40,331 nt of DNA, from NCBI GenBank assembly GCA_964516295.1, contig CAZEYT010000019.1:1-40331 (forward strand), given 5' to 3'. A model generated the notes under the pieces. That model worked only from the letters and a program-made list of their open reading frames with translations. It was not told the DNA's origin and did not search any database. The first letter of the stretch is position 1. The number at the start of each line of letters is the position of its first letter. The position numbers and the translations under genes were made by a program. This document shows, in pieces, positions 1-7,559 of this stretch. The stretch is from CAZEYT01 sp964516295 (GTDB taxonomy: Bacteria > Verrucomicrobiota > Verrucomicrobiia > Chthoniobacterales > Terrimicrobiaceae).

Positions 1-1
1 G

Positions 2-781
2 GTGCCGGGGCCCTCCGCATCCGGCTGCGGGGCTCGCCACCGCCTCCGCGGGGATTGGAGCGCCGCCGAGAGCAGTCTTTTTTCCGCCCTCACAGCCCTC
101 GCCGGGCAGACGTCCTGGACCTCCGCCGCGTTGTCGAGTTGGGCCGCCGCTGCGCTCACCAGCTGGGCCGCCGCTGCCCAATCCTCGTGGGGAGCCGGCG
201 CGCAAACCAGCTGGCAAACGGCAGCTCCGTCTTCCTGGACGGCCGAGTCCCTCTCCAGTTGGCTGCAAAGTGTCCAATCCTCCTGGGGCGAAAAAGGTGC
301 CCTGTCCTCCGGCGAAGCCGCGCAACTCACCAGCTGGCTCCAAGCCGCCTCATCGTCTTGGGCGGGAGCAGCGCTTTCCAGCTGGACCCAGGCCGCGCTG
401 ACGAGTTGGTCGCAGGGAGCGATGACCAGCTGGGGCCATGCCGAGACCAGCAGTTGGGGCGGGTCGGAGACCATGCCCTCCGCCGCACCGCGGGAGTTCT
501 TCATGCACGTCAATGCCGAGGTCATCTTCTACGGCGGCACTCACCCGCAAGCCAAAGTGACCATCGACGGACAGCCCGTTCGCCTCAATCCCGACGGCAC
601 CTTCCGGCATCACTTCATTTTCCCGGACGGAAAATACGAGATTCCCATCGTCGCCGTGTCGCCCGACGGCGTGGAGACCCGTCAGGCCGCTCTGCGATTT
701 GAGCGTTCCACCACCCGCGTCGGCGAGGTTGGCTCCACCGCCCAGCCGCCACTTGGTGCGCCCATGGGCGCGAAGCTCTGA
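2..781 (+). CDS. Ser-Ser-Trp octapeptide-repeat protein with DUF4912-like C-terminal domain (5' end probably outside window)
   Basis: The reading frame is open to the left edge, so the first codon here (GTG) may not be the start. Residues about 37-157 are 15 tandem units of eight residues with consensus [ST]-S-W-x-x-A-A-[LQ]. One unit has nine residues and the next one lacks Trp. Codons vary between units, so the repeat is kept at the protein level. Residues about 160-245 form a compact domain (REFFMHVNAEVIFYGG, then VTIDGQPV and IVAVSPDGVETR) that resembles the DUF4912 family seen in Verrucomicrobia; that match is from memory. No function is known. The stop overlaps the presumed CTG start of the downstream Xer recombinase, so the two may be co-translated. 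Confidence 0.75.
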   Translation: MPGPSASGCGARHRLRGDWSAAESSLFSALTALAGQTSWTSAALSSWAAAALTSWAAAAQSSWGAGAQTSWQTAAPSSWTAESLSSWLQSVQSSWGEKGALSSGEAAQLTSWLQAASSSWAGAALSSWTQAALTSWSQGAMTSWGHAETSSWGGSETMPSAAPREFFMHVNAEVIFYGGTHPQAKVTIDGQPVRLNPDGTFRHHFIFPDGKYEIPIVAVSPDGVETRQAALRFERSTTRVGEVGSTAQPPLGAPMGAKL

Positions 782-1704
782 AAAAAAACGCCCCACCGCC
801 GACCAAGCCGGATCCATGGACGGCGGACTTCTTCCGCTGGCTGGACGCGGAGAAAAACGCTTCGCCACGCACGATCACGACCTACCGGACGTCGATCTCG
901 GAGTTTCGAAAATTTCGTCCCAAGGAAACCTGGCGTCAGCTAAAAGTCGACGATTTTCGCGCGTGGATGTTGGAACTAATGAAGCGCGACATGGCCCGCG
1001 CCAGTGTCCGGCTGCGGTTCTCCGCGCTGCGGGCTTTTTACGATTTTCTCCTCCAGCGGGGATTCGTTACCAAAAACATCCTCCGCGAAGTTTCCCTGCC
1101 GAAGACCGAGAAGCAGCTGCCGCGCTTTCTCACCACCGGACAGATGGAGACCCTCATCGAGTCCCCCGCCAGCAAAGAGAAATCACAACAAGCCCCCGCT
1201 TGGTCGGCGGCGCGGGATTCCGCCATCATCGAACTTTTCTATTCCACCGGTATGCGTCTCTCCGAACTCGCCGGACTCGATGTCGGCGATCTCGACGTGA
1301 TCAGTGAGACCGCCCGCGTAACGGGCAAAGGTGCGCGGGAACGGGTTTGCCCGGTTGGTGGACCGGCCCTCGAAGCCGTGCAACGCTATCGTCGCGAAGC
1401 GGGTGTTCACAGTGGTCCGCTTTTCATCAACAAATCCCGTCGCCGCCTCTCCGCCCGCGCGATCTGGGCGATGATCAAGACCCGCCTCGTCGAAGCCGGT
1501 CTCCCCGCCAATCTCTCCCCCCACAAAATCCGCCACAGTTTTGCCACCCACCTCCTCGACGCCGGAGCCGACCTCCGCAGCGTCCAGACCCTCCTCGGCC
1601 ACGCCAGCCTTTCCACCACACAGATCTACACGCACGTCACCACCGAGCGCCTCAAGCGCGCCTACGACGCCGCCCACCCCCGCGCCACCGGTGGGTCGGA
1701 CTGA
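778..1704 (+). CDS. XerC/XerD-like tyrosine recombinase
   Basis: Site-specific recombinase of the tyrosine (phage integrase) family, 308 aa from CTG 778, the usual length for Xer proteins, which resolve chromosome dimers. The N-terminal SAM-like core-binding domain is coded upstream of the first ATG (967): WTADFFRWLDAEKNASPRT is followed by helices typical of the family. No ATG, GTG or TTG lies in frame between the upstream stop (700-702) and 967; CTG 778 is the only plausible start and overlaps the TGA of the preceding gene (CTGA). Counting from it, the catalytic set is complete: R160 (GMRLSEL), K184 (GKGARER), H249 and R252 (HKIRHSF), H275 (LLGHASL) and nucleophile Y284 (QIYTHV). Which Xer paralogue this is, and its target site, cannot be told from the sequence. 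Confidence 0.85.
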   Translation: MKKNAPPPTKPDPWTADFFRWLDAEKNASPRTITTYRTSISEFRKFRPKETWRQLKVDDFRAWMLELMKRDMARASVRLRFSALRAFYDFLLQRGFVTKNILREVSLPKTEKQLPRFLTTGQMETLIESPASKEKSQQAPAWSAARDSAIIELFYSTGMRLSELAGLDVGDLDVISETARVTGKGARERVCPVGGPALEAVQRYRREAGVHSGPLFINKSRRRLSARAIWAMIKTRLVEAGLPANLSPHKIRHSFATHLLDAGADLRSVQTLLGHASLSTTQIYTHVTTERLKRAYDAAHPRATGGSD

Positions 1705-2230
1705 ATTCTCCGGCAATCAAAACGCGGGGAATGCCTCGCCGCCGCTTCCGGAAGCCAATCCGCAATGGGGGAATGGCCACAGAGCCCGTGCGCCACACCC
1801 GCCAAGACCAGGAAAACCCTCACCGGAGCGCCCGAGAGTCTCTCCCCGGGTGTGAACCACCCATTCAAATGAACCCACGAGCCAACCCATAGCGCTGAGC
1901 GTACCAGCACCATGCCAGCCAAAGGGTGCTTTTCCCGGTTCACCGGCCTCAGTCCCTCGGGCGCGTGTGCTGGAGGGACTCTCGGCTACAACTTCGGTAG
2001 GCATGCGACTTCTCAACGATGTTTGAAGACGTTTTCTAAAACGCGAGGATGTTTCGAGCCTTGATTTGTGCCCAATGCGTATGGGTAACCAAAGATCAAG
2101 TAGGCCCTGAGAAAAACGTGGGGGGAGGGAGAGACGGTGGGGTCGCTGTCCTTCCGGGTCGACGGAAACGAGGTACCGAAATTCTCTTGCCGCAGAGCGC
2201 CTCTCCCGTTCATCGTTCGCCACCTGCCTC
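1705..2230. other. intergenic gap with hairpins, no confident gene
   Basis: About 525 bases between the recombinase and rph. It holds an 8-bp perfect inverted repeat (AGTCCCTC at 1951-1958, GAGGGACT at 1973-1980, 14-nt loop) just after a short 5-bp inverted repeat CCGGT-TC-ACCGG (1935-1946). A 171-codon minus-strand frame crosses the region but has a low-complexity composition and no recognisable domain. The rph promoter and perhaps a structured RNA should lie here. No tRNA, tmRNA, RNase P or SRP signature was recognised. Confidence 0.4.
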
Positions 2231-2956
2231 ATGCCCCGACACGACCACCGCGCGCCCGATCAGATCCGTCCCGTCCATTTTCAAAAAGACATCGCCCCCC
2301 ATGCGCAGGGTTCCGTGCTCGTCTCCTTTGGCAACACCCGCGTCATCTGCGCCGCCACGATCGAGGAATCCGTTCCCCGTTGGATGAAGGAACAAAATGT
2401 CACCGGCGGCTGGCTCACCGCGGAGTACTCCATGCTCCCCTACTCGACCAACACGCGCAAAGCCCGCGACGCCACACGCGGAAAGATTGACGGCCGCAGC
2501 ACGGAGATTCAACGTCTCATCGGCCGCTCGCTCCGCGCGGTGGTCGACCTCGAAAAACTCGGATCCCGCACACTCTGGGTCGATTGCGATGTGCTCCAAG
2601 CCGATGGCGGCACGCGCACGGCGGCAATTACCGGTGCCTCGGTTGCCGTCGAACTTGCCACCCGCGCTCTCGTCGAGCAGGGCAAACTCAAGGAACTCCC
2701 GATCCGCAACCGCGTCGCGGCGATCAGCGTCGGCATCGTTTCCGGCGAAGTTCTGGTTGATCTCGATTACTCGGAAGACAAAGACGCCGAGGTCGATATG
2801 AATGTCGTCCTGACCGACAAGATGGACTTTGTCGAAGTCCAGGGCTCGGGCGAGGAATCGGTCTTCTCCTCCGCCCAACTCGCCGCCCTCCTCGCCGGAG
2901 CCGGCACGGGCGTCTCCCGTCTCCTCGAACTGCAAAACGAATTTCTTTCCCAATGA
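2231..2956 (+). CDS. rph: ribonuclease PH
   Basis: Phosphorolytic 3'-5' exoribonuclease that trims tRNA 3' ends in the cytoplasm. The 241-aa product has family blocks in order: RAPDQIRPVHFQKDIAPHAQGSVLVSFG at the N-terminus, the AEYSMLPYSTNTR segment, the GRSTEIQRLIGRSLRAVVDL helix and the DCDVLQADGGTRTA core, with normal length. The start ATG at 2231 gives the standard N-terminus. Its TGA overlaps the ATG of gmd (ATGA), so the two genes form a translationally coupled pair although their functions are unrelated. Confidence 0.95.
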   Translation: MPRHDHRAPDQIRPVHFQKDIAPHAQGSVLVSFGNTRVICAATIEESVPRWMKEQNVTGGWLTAEYSMLPYSTNTRKARDATRGKIDGRSTEIQRLIGRSLRAVVDLEKLGSRTLWVDCDVLQADGGTRTAAITGASVAVELATRALVEQGKLKELPIRNRVAAISVGIVSGEVLVDLDYSEDKDAEVDMNVVLTDKMDFVEVQGSGEESVFSSAQLAALLAGAGTGVSRLLELQNEFLSQ

Positions 2957-3942
2957 AAAAAGCACTCATCACCGGCATCACCGGACAGGATGGCTCCTAC
3001 CTCGCCGACCTGCTCCTTTCCAAAGGCTACGAAGTCCACGGGATCATCCGTCGCGCCAGCACGTTCAATACGTCGCGCATCGACCACCTTTACCAAGACC
3101 CCCACGTCAACGGCGTCAAACTCTTCCTTCACTATGGCGACCTCGCCGACTCGGTGAATCTCGTCAAACTGATCTATCAACTCACCCCCGATGAGATTTA
3201 TCACCTCGGGGCCCAGAGCCATGTGCGCGTGAGTTTTGACATCCCGGAATACACCGCGGACGTCACCGGCGTGGGCACCATTCGCATCCTCGAGGCCATG
3301 CGCGAGGCGGGCGTCAAATCCCGGTTCTATCAGGCCTCAAGCAGCGAAATGTTTGGAAAGGTCCAGGATGTGCCCCAGACGGAGACAACACCCTTCTGGC
3401 CGCGCAGTCCCTACGGAGCTGCCAAGGTTTTTGCTTACTGGGCCACCGTCAACTACCGTGAAAGCTACGGCATGCACACGACCAATGGCATCCTTTTCAA
3501 TCACGAGAGCCCGCGCCGTGGTGAAACATTCGTCACCCGCAAAATTACCCGGGCCGTCGCCGCCATCAAACTCGGTCGGCAGAAAGAACTCTTCCTCGGC
3601 AACCTTGATGCCAAGCGCGACTGGGGCTACGCGCCGGAATACGTCGAAGGCATGTGGCGCATGGTCCAGCACGACACGCCGGACGATTATGTCCTTGCGA
3701 CCAACGAAACGCATACCGTTCGCGAGTTTGTCGAAGAAGCCTTTGCCCGCGTCGACCTTGACTGGAAGGAATTTGTCAAATACGACGCCCGCTACGAACG
3801 CCCGGCGGAGGTTGATCTCCTCATCGGAAATCCCGCCAAAGCCAAGCGTATCCTTGGCTGGGAACCCAAGACCACGTTCAAGGAGCTCGTCGGCATCATG
3901 GTCGACGCCGATCTCGCCGACCTCAAAAAGCGCGGCCAATAG
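2953..3942 (+). CDS. gmd: GDP-mannose 4,6-dehydratase
   Basis: NAD(P)-dependent short-chain dehydrogenase/reductase that converts GDP-mannose to GDP-4-keto-6-deoxymannose, the precursor of GDP-fucose and related sugars for surface polysaccharide. The 329-aa product is slightly short for the family. It shows the Rossmann motif GITGQDGSYLADLL near residue 8, the IIRRAS and HYGDLADS segments, the SSSEMFG catalytic Ser/Glu region and the Y-x3-K motif YGAAK. The GETFVTRKI and NLDAKRDWGYAPEYV blocks are typical of Gmd and separate it from other extended SDR epimerases. It starts in the ATGA overlap with rph. No GDP-fucose synthase or glycosyltransferase follows, so its pathway partners are elsewhere. 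Confidence 0.95.
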   Translation: MKKALITGITGQDGSYLADLLLSKGYEVHGIIRRASTFNTSRIDHLYQDPHVNGVKLFLHYGDLADSVNLVKLIYQLTPDEIYHLGAQSHVRVSFDIPEYTADVTGVGTIRILEAMREAGVKSRFYQASSSEMFGKVQDVPQTETTPFWPRSPYGAAKVFAYWATVNYRESYGMHTTNGILFNHESPRRGETFVTRKITRAVAAIKLGRQKELFLGNLDAKRDWGYAPEYVEGMWRMVQHDTPDDYVLATNETHTVREFVEEAFARVDLDWKEFVKYDARYERPAEVDLLIGNPAKAKRILGWEPKTTFKELVGIMVDADLADLKKRGQ

Positions 3943-4017
3943 GTGCGGATTTTTTTTGCCGCTCACCGAATGATTTCGATTGCTTTCATGAAACGTTGGG
4001 AATATTTGACATGGATC

Positions 4018-4605
4018 ATGATTTTCCGCATGCGTCCGTTGTTGGTCCTGGCGGTGATGGCTGTCTCTTCGGCCATGGTCTTGGCACAGGATTCGTCTGC
4101 GCCGAAGCCGGATTACGGCTCAAAAGATGCCGAAGCCGATGCGGCCAAGCTGGCCAACGTTGACAAGGTTCCCGGGTATGGTGGCATTGCTTTTGGAGCC
4201 GCCCTTCCATCCGACGGATTCGAACTCGAACAGGATCGTGGCAATCTCAAGATCTTCAAAAAAGACAAAGAGAATCTGCTCCTCGGTCCGGCCCTGCTCG
4301 ATACGATTCTTTACTATGTTGTCGACGGAAAGCTCTACGGAGTCGCGTTTCACACCGATGACGGGCAGGATTCCCTCGCCCTCAAAGGCATCTTCATCCA
4401 AGCGTTCGGAATGGGCACCAATTCCCAAGACGGGGCTCCCTCGACGGTCTGGATCGGAAAAAAGAACGGTGCCCTCTTCGATCTGAATACCGCCACCGGG
4501 GAAGGCAGCGCTTTTCTTTTCGATAACAAACTTCACGACGCGGTGCTCGCCGAACAATCGGCCGCCGCCAAATCCGCAGCGCAGAAACTCATCCAAGGCA
4601 AATAG
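4018..4605 (+). CDS. secreted protein of unknown function, first gene of the GrrA/GrrM cassette
   Basis: The 195-aa product from ATG 4018 begins with a clear signal peptide: a short basic n-region (MIFRMRP), a hydrophobic core (LLVLAVMAVSSAMVLA) and a likely cut before QDSSAPKP. In-frame starts at 3943 (GTG), 3970, 3988 and 4030 are alternatives; 4018 and 4030 give the best signal peptides. The mature part (YGGIAFGAALPSDGFELEQ, IFKKDKENLLLG, YYVVDGKLYGVAFHT) looks like a small globular periplasmic domain with no motif I recognise. The stop is one base before the grrA start, so it is probably co-transcribed with the RiPP genes. Whether it acts on or binds the modified peptide is inference from position only. 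Confidence 0.7.
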   Translation: MIFRMRPLLVLAVMAVSSAMVLAQDSSAPKPDYGSKDAEADAAKLANVDKVPGYGGIAFGAALPSDGFELEQDRGNLKIFKKDKENLLLGPALLDTILYYVVDGKLYGVAFHTDDGQDSLALKGIFIQAFGMGTNSQDGAPSTVWIGKKNGALFDLNTATGEGSAFLFDNKLHDAVLAEQSAAAKSAAQKLIQGK

Positions 4606-4606
4606 A

Positions 4607-4930
4607 ATGAACCCATCCACTTCCTTCACGGCCCATCTGAAAGCCCTTCTCGTCGGCGGAGCGATCGTTCTCTCGGCGAGCCAGAAATCCGAAGCCGCCG
4701 CTGTTCCGGCTCCTGAAAAAGATGCCTCGATCGACAGCCGTGTCGCCAAGATCCGCGAAGCGCTGCGCGGTGAATCTCAGACCGCCATCGGCTCCGGCCC
4801 CATACAAGGTCAGGCCGATGCCGGACTCATGTGGTGGCGCAACGCTTGGGGCAACGGCGGCTGGCACAATTGGGGCAACGGTTGGCACAATTGGCATAAC
4901 GGCGGCTGGGGCAACTGGCACAATTTCTGA
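4607..4930 (+). CDS. grrA: GrrA-type RiPP precursor with Trp-x-Asn repeat core
   Basis: A 107-aa precursor peptide. Residues about 8-31 are a hydrophobic, Sec-like export segment ending in Ala-rich sequence. Residues about 40-55 (SIDSRVAKIREALR) match the recognition-type helix common in GrrA leaders. From residue 76 the tail reads W-WRN-A-WGN-GG-WHN-WGN-G-WHN-WHN-GG-WGN-WHN-F: eight Trp-x-Asn triplets and a terminal Phe. In the GRRM family and related three-residue cyclophane systems, such aromatic-x-Asn triplets are the sites where a radical SAM enzyme joins the aromatic ring to the beta-carbon of the third residue. The gene lies 1 bp after the secreted-protein gene and 11 bp before the maturase. 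An AAGG about 10 nt upstream can serve as ribosome binding site. The modification itself is inferred. Confidence 0.88.
   Translation: MNPSTSFTAHLKALLVGGAIVLSASQKSEAAAVPAPEKDASIDSRVAKIREALRGESQTAIGSGPIQGQADAGLMWWRNAWGNGGWHNWGNGWHNWHNGGWGNWHNF
4832..4927 (+). repeat. direct repeats encoding the (Trp-x-Asn)8 core
   Basis: Imperfect direct repeats of TGG-nnn-AAC/AAT units inside grrA. Units are separated by single Gly codons or Gly-Gly spacers, and the Asn codon alternates between AAC and AAT. The codon changes argue for selection on the peptide, not recent DNA slippage alone. Confidence 0.8.
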
Positions 4931-4941
4931 TTTCCCCCCCG

Positions 4942-6150
4942 ATGATCGAGCCTCCCGCCGGAGTTCCGGAGCCCGTCTCCGCGACCCGGCGGAGGCCGGT
5001 CTGTTCTCGTGAAGAGTGGCTGAGGCTGGCCGTCATTCAGCCCTCTCCTTTCTGCAATATCAATTGCGACTACTGCTACCTTCCGGATCGCAGCGCGACG
5101 CACCGGATGAGCGAGGAGACTCTTGAGGCCGTTGTCCGACGCATCTTTGAGACGGATCTCGTTCACGAGTCGATCACCTTCGTCTGGCACGCCGGCGAGC
5201 CTCTCGCGGTCCCCATCGCCTGGTACGAAAAGGCCTTCGAACTCATTTCGGTCCACGCACCGCGGGATCTCAAGGTCATTCACTCTTTCCAAACCAACGC
5301 CACGCTGATCAACGAACGCTGGTGTGAGTTTATCAAAGCCCGTGGTCTTTCGATCGGCGTCAGCTTGGACGGACCGGCGGCGATTCACGACGCCCACCGC
5401 AAGACCCGCCAAGGCAAAGGCACCCACGAAGCCGCCATGCGCGGGGTTCGTCTCCTCCTCGAGCATGCGATTGATTTTCATGTCATCGCCGTCGTCAGTC
5501 GCGAATCGCTCGATCACGCGGACGCCATCTTCGATTTTTTTGTGGAAAAGGGGATCACCTGTTTCGGCTTCAACGTGGAGGAACAGGAAGGCATTCACGA
5601 GACCAGCTCGCTGGAGGGAACCTCCCAGGATGGCGTGGAGAGGTTTTTCCGCCGGATGTTCGAGCGTCAAAAGGCCACGGGCGGAGCGGTGCGCATCCGG
5701 GAATTCGACTTTGCGCTCCAGCGCATCTTTGCGGGCCGCGATGCCGCCTCCGCGGAATTCGTTTACGAAAACGAACAGGTCCGCCCGTTCGGGATTCTCA
5801 GTGTCGACTGGCAGGGAAATTTCTCCACCTTCTCACCGGAGATGCTGGGCGTTCCCACGAAGGAATACGGGACGTTTGCATTCGGGTCGCTGAAAACCGG
5901 TGGTTTGGACCAAGCTCTCAAAAACCCGTCGTTTCTCCGCGTGCTCCAAGATACCAGCGCGGGTGTGGAACGTTGCCGCCGGGAGTGTGCCTTTTTCCAG
6001 CTTTGCGGCGGTGGAGCCCCAGCCAACAAGTATTTTGAAAACGGGTCGTTCAACTCCACGGAGACCGCCTACTGTCGGCACGTGATCCAGCTCCCGCTTT
6101 CCATCGTCTTGGACGACCTCGAAGCCGGACTCGCGCTCTCGTCCCGCTAA
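4942..6150 (+). CDS. grrM: GrrM-type cyclophane-forming radical SAM/SPASM peptide maturase
   Basis: A 402-aa radical SAM enzyme expected to modify the GrrA-type peptide encoded just upstream. The Fe-S/SAM motif is C38-x3-C42-x2-C45 (CNINCDYC). It is followed by the GEP-like strand HAGEPLA, the QTNATLIN segment and GVSLDGPAAIHD. The C-terminal SPASM region keeps C345, C349, C355 (in LCGGG) and C378. The segment where the first SPASM cysteines are usually found instead reads VDWQGNFSTFSPEMLG, as I recall it for the GrrM/FxsB-like branch. By family knowledge the product links Trp to the Asn two residues on. It sits 11 bp after grrA with no obvious Shine-Dalgarno, suggesting coupling. Its end converges on hpnH with a 15-bp gap. 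Confidence 0.88.
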   Translation: MIEPPAGVPEPVSATRRRPVCSREEWLRLAVIQPSPFCNINCDYCYLPDRSATHRMSEETLEAVVRRIFETDLVHESITFVWHAGEPLAVPIAWYEKAFELISVHAPRDLKVIHSFQTNATLINERWCEFIKARGLSIGVSLDGPAAIHDAHRKTRQGKGTHEAAMRGVRLLLEHAIDFHVIAVVSRESLDHADAIFDFFVEKGITCFGFNVEEQEGIHETSSLEGTSQDGVERFFRRMFERQKATGGAVRIREFDFALQRIFAGRDAASAEFVYENEQVRPFGILSVDWQGNFSTFSPEMLGVPTKEYGTFAFGSLKTGGLDQALKNPSFLRVLQDTSAGVERCRRECAFFQLCGGGAPANKYFENGSFNSTETAYCRHVIQLPLSIVLDDLEAGLALSSR

Positions 6151-6165
6151 CTTGAAGCGAGTCCC

Positions 6166-7452
6166 CTACTCCGCCGGAACCATCTTGTCGGGCCGACCGG
6201 TCTTGTGCCCTTTCCCAGCTGTGACCCCGTTGAAAGCATCCACCTCGGCCCCCTGGAGACGCCGCTTGGGCCGGGGACCGAAATTGAACCGGATGTTCTT
6301 CATCGTATCGCCGGGCTTCGCACACCGTCCAAGCGCCGCCGTGGGCTCAAACCCGCTGTGCATCATGCAATTCTCACACCGCTTGTCGCGCGCCACCCCG
6401 TCGACCACGCCATAGTTCTCCCACTTCGTCGTCTCGAGAAGCTCGCGATATGTTTTGTAGTGCCCGTCCGTCATCACATAGCACGGGCCTTTCCAGCCTC
6501 TGATATTTCGCGTGGGGATCGCCCAGGCCGAGCAGGTCAGTTCCCGCGCCCCGGCGAGGAAATCAAAATACACCGGCGTCCCAAACAGTGTGTAGCGCTC
6601 GGACCATGCCGTGATGTCTTTGAATTTCTGCTTGGTCAGCGGGCGGGTCAGGAAAAAGTTCTCCGGCTGAAGATTCAGACGCTTCCGCATGTCTTCCTTG
6701 GCCGCGTCGTAATCATAGCCGGGGGAAATCGTGTGGCCATCGACGTCGAGCCACGACAGATAGTCAAACATCTGCTCGATCTCGGCCATGTCGGTCTCCT
6801 TGTAGATCGTAGTATTCGTCGCGACCTGATACCCGAGGATCTTCGCCATCCTAATCGCCGCGATGCATTCCTTGAAAACGCCTTCCCGCTCCACGATCAA
6901 ATCATGGGTGCGCTCGAGGCCGTCGAGGTGAACGTTCCAATACATCCACCGGCTTGGCGCGATCACCGTTGCCCCGACATTTTTGCCTCCAGCCCGCACC
7001 TGCTCGGTCTGCTCCGTCGTGATAAGCTCTTCGCTGGCCAAGACTTCCAAGAGGCGCGACACGCCATCCGGGTCCGCAGAAAAACGCGATGCCAGATAAT
7101 CCCGCATCTTCTTCCGCATGAACATCCCGTTCGTGCAGACATACACGATGCGTTTTTGCTCCAGAAGCCCTGCCACCAGCTCCTCGATCTGGGGGTAAAT
7201 CAACGGCTCGCCACCGCAGATCGAAACCATCGGCGCATCGCACTCGGCCGCTGCTCCCAAACAATCTTCCAACGACATCACATCCTTCAGCGACGTCGAG
7301 TATTCGCGGATCCTTCCACACCCCGTGCAGGTCAGATTGCAAGTGTGCAGGGGCTCAAGCTGAAGGACCGTTGCAAACTTATCGACCCCTCTCAGCTTTT
7401 TCCCAATTATGTAAGCGGCGATCCGGGCCGTCAGTGCGAGCGGAAACCTCAT
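6166..7452 (-). CDS. hpnH: adenosyl-hopene transferase HpnH (radical SAM)
   Basis: Radical SAM enzyme that adds the 5'-deoxyadenosyl group to diploptene, the first step to extended C35 hopanoids. The motif C38-x3-C42-x2-C45 (CNLTCTGC) lies in the HpnH-typical context LQLEPLHTCNLTCTGCGRI. SICGGEPL, VCTNGMF and WNVHLDG are family blocks, and the C-terminal half (GPCYVMTDGHYKTYRELLE, CENCMMHSGFEPTA) is highly characteristic. At 428 aa it is longer than the roughly 330-380 aa I expect. Residues about 122-168 are an extra acidic/Gly segment between the TNG strand and the HLDG strand, and the tail is basic. No other hopanoid gene is in the window. It is divergent from clpB. Confidence 0.9.
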   Translation of the reverse strand: MRFPLALTARIAAYIIGKKLRGVDKFATVLQLEPLHTCNLTCTGCGRIREYSTSLKDVMSLEDCLGAAAECDAPMVSICGGEPLIYPQIEELVAGLLEQKRIVYVCTNGMFMRKKMRDYLASRFSADPDGVSRLLEVLASEELITTEQTEQVRAGGKNVGATVIAPSRWMYWNVHLDGLERTHDLIVEREGVFKECIAAIRMAKILGYQVATNTTIYKETDMAEIEQMFDYLSWLDVDGHTISPGYDYDAAKEDMRKRLNLQPENFFLTRPLTKQKFKDITAWSERYTLFGTPVYFDFLAGARELTCSAWAIPTRNIRGWKGPCYVMTDGHYKTYRELLETTKWENYGVVDGVARDKRCENCMMHSGFEPTAALGRCAKPGDTMKNIRFNFGPRPKRRLQGAEVDAFNGVTAGKGHKTGRPDKMVPAE

Positions 7453-7559
7453 CAGCCGGTGATAAGACTCCCCGCTGCGCCCGGTGTCAAGTGCCGGGGT
7501 TTCGCCATGAGCCTCCCCTTTCCTTTTCCACCAGCCCGGTTATCGTCAAAAGCTCCCAC

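Noticed and set aside
110..471. Possible CRISPR or tandem DNA satellite in the octapeptide region
   Set aside because: The repeats are continuous, coding and degenerate at the DNA level, without spacers; they are protein repeats.
779..790. Programmed frameshift at the A8 run joining the repeat protein to the recombinase
   Set aside because: The A-run comes after the upstream stop codon, so slippage there cannot fuse the two proteins; a CTGA restart is simpler.
1717..2232. Minus-strand open frame of 171 codons in the gap before rph
   Set aside because: No domain, biased composition and it overlaps the rph start; not enough support for a gene.
7371..7559. Upstream in-frame extension of clpB
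   Set aside because: It overlaps the start of hpnH and lacks Clp N-domain sequence; ATG 7560 gives the standard N-terminus.
7453..7559. CIRCE or sigma-32-type heat-shock control element before clpB
   Set aside because: No match to either consensus could be found in the 107-bp region.
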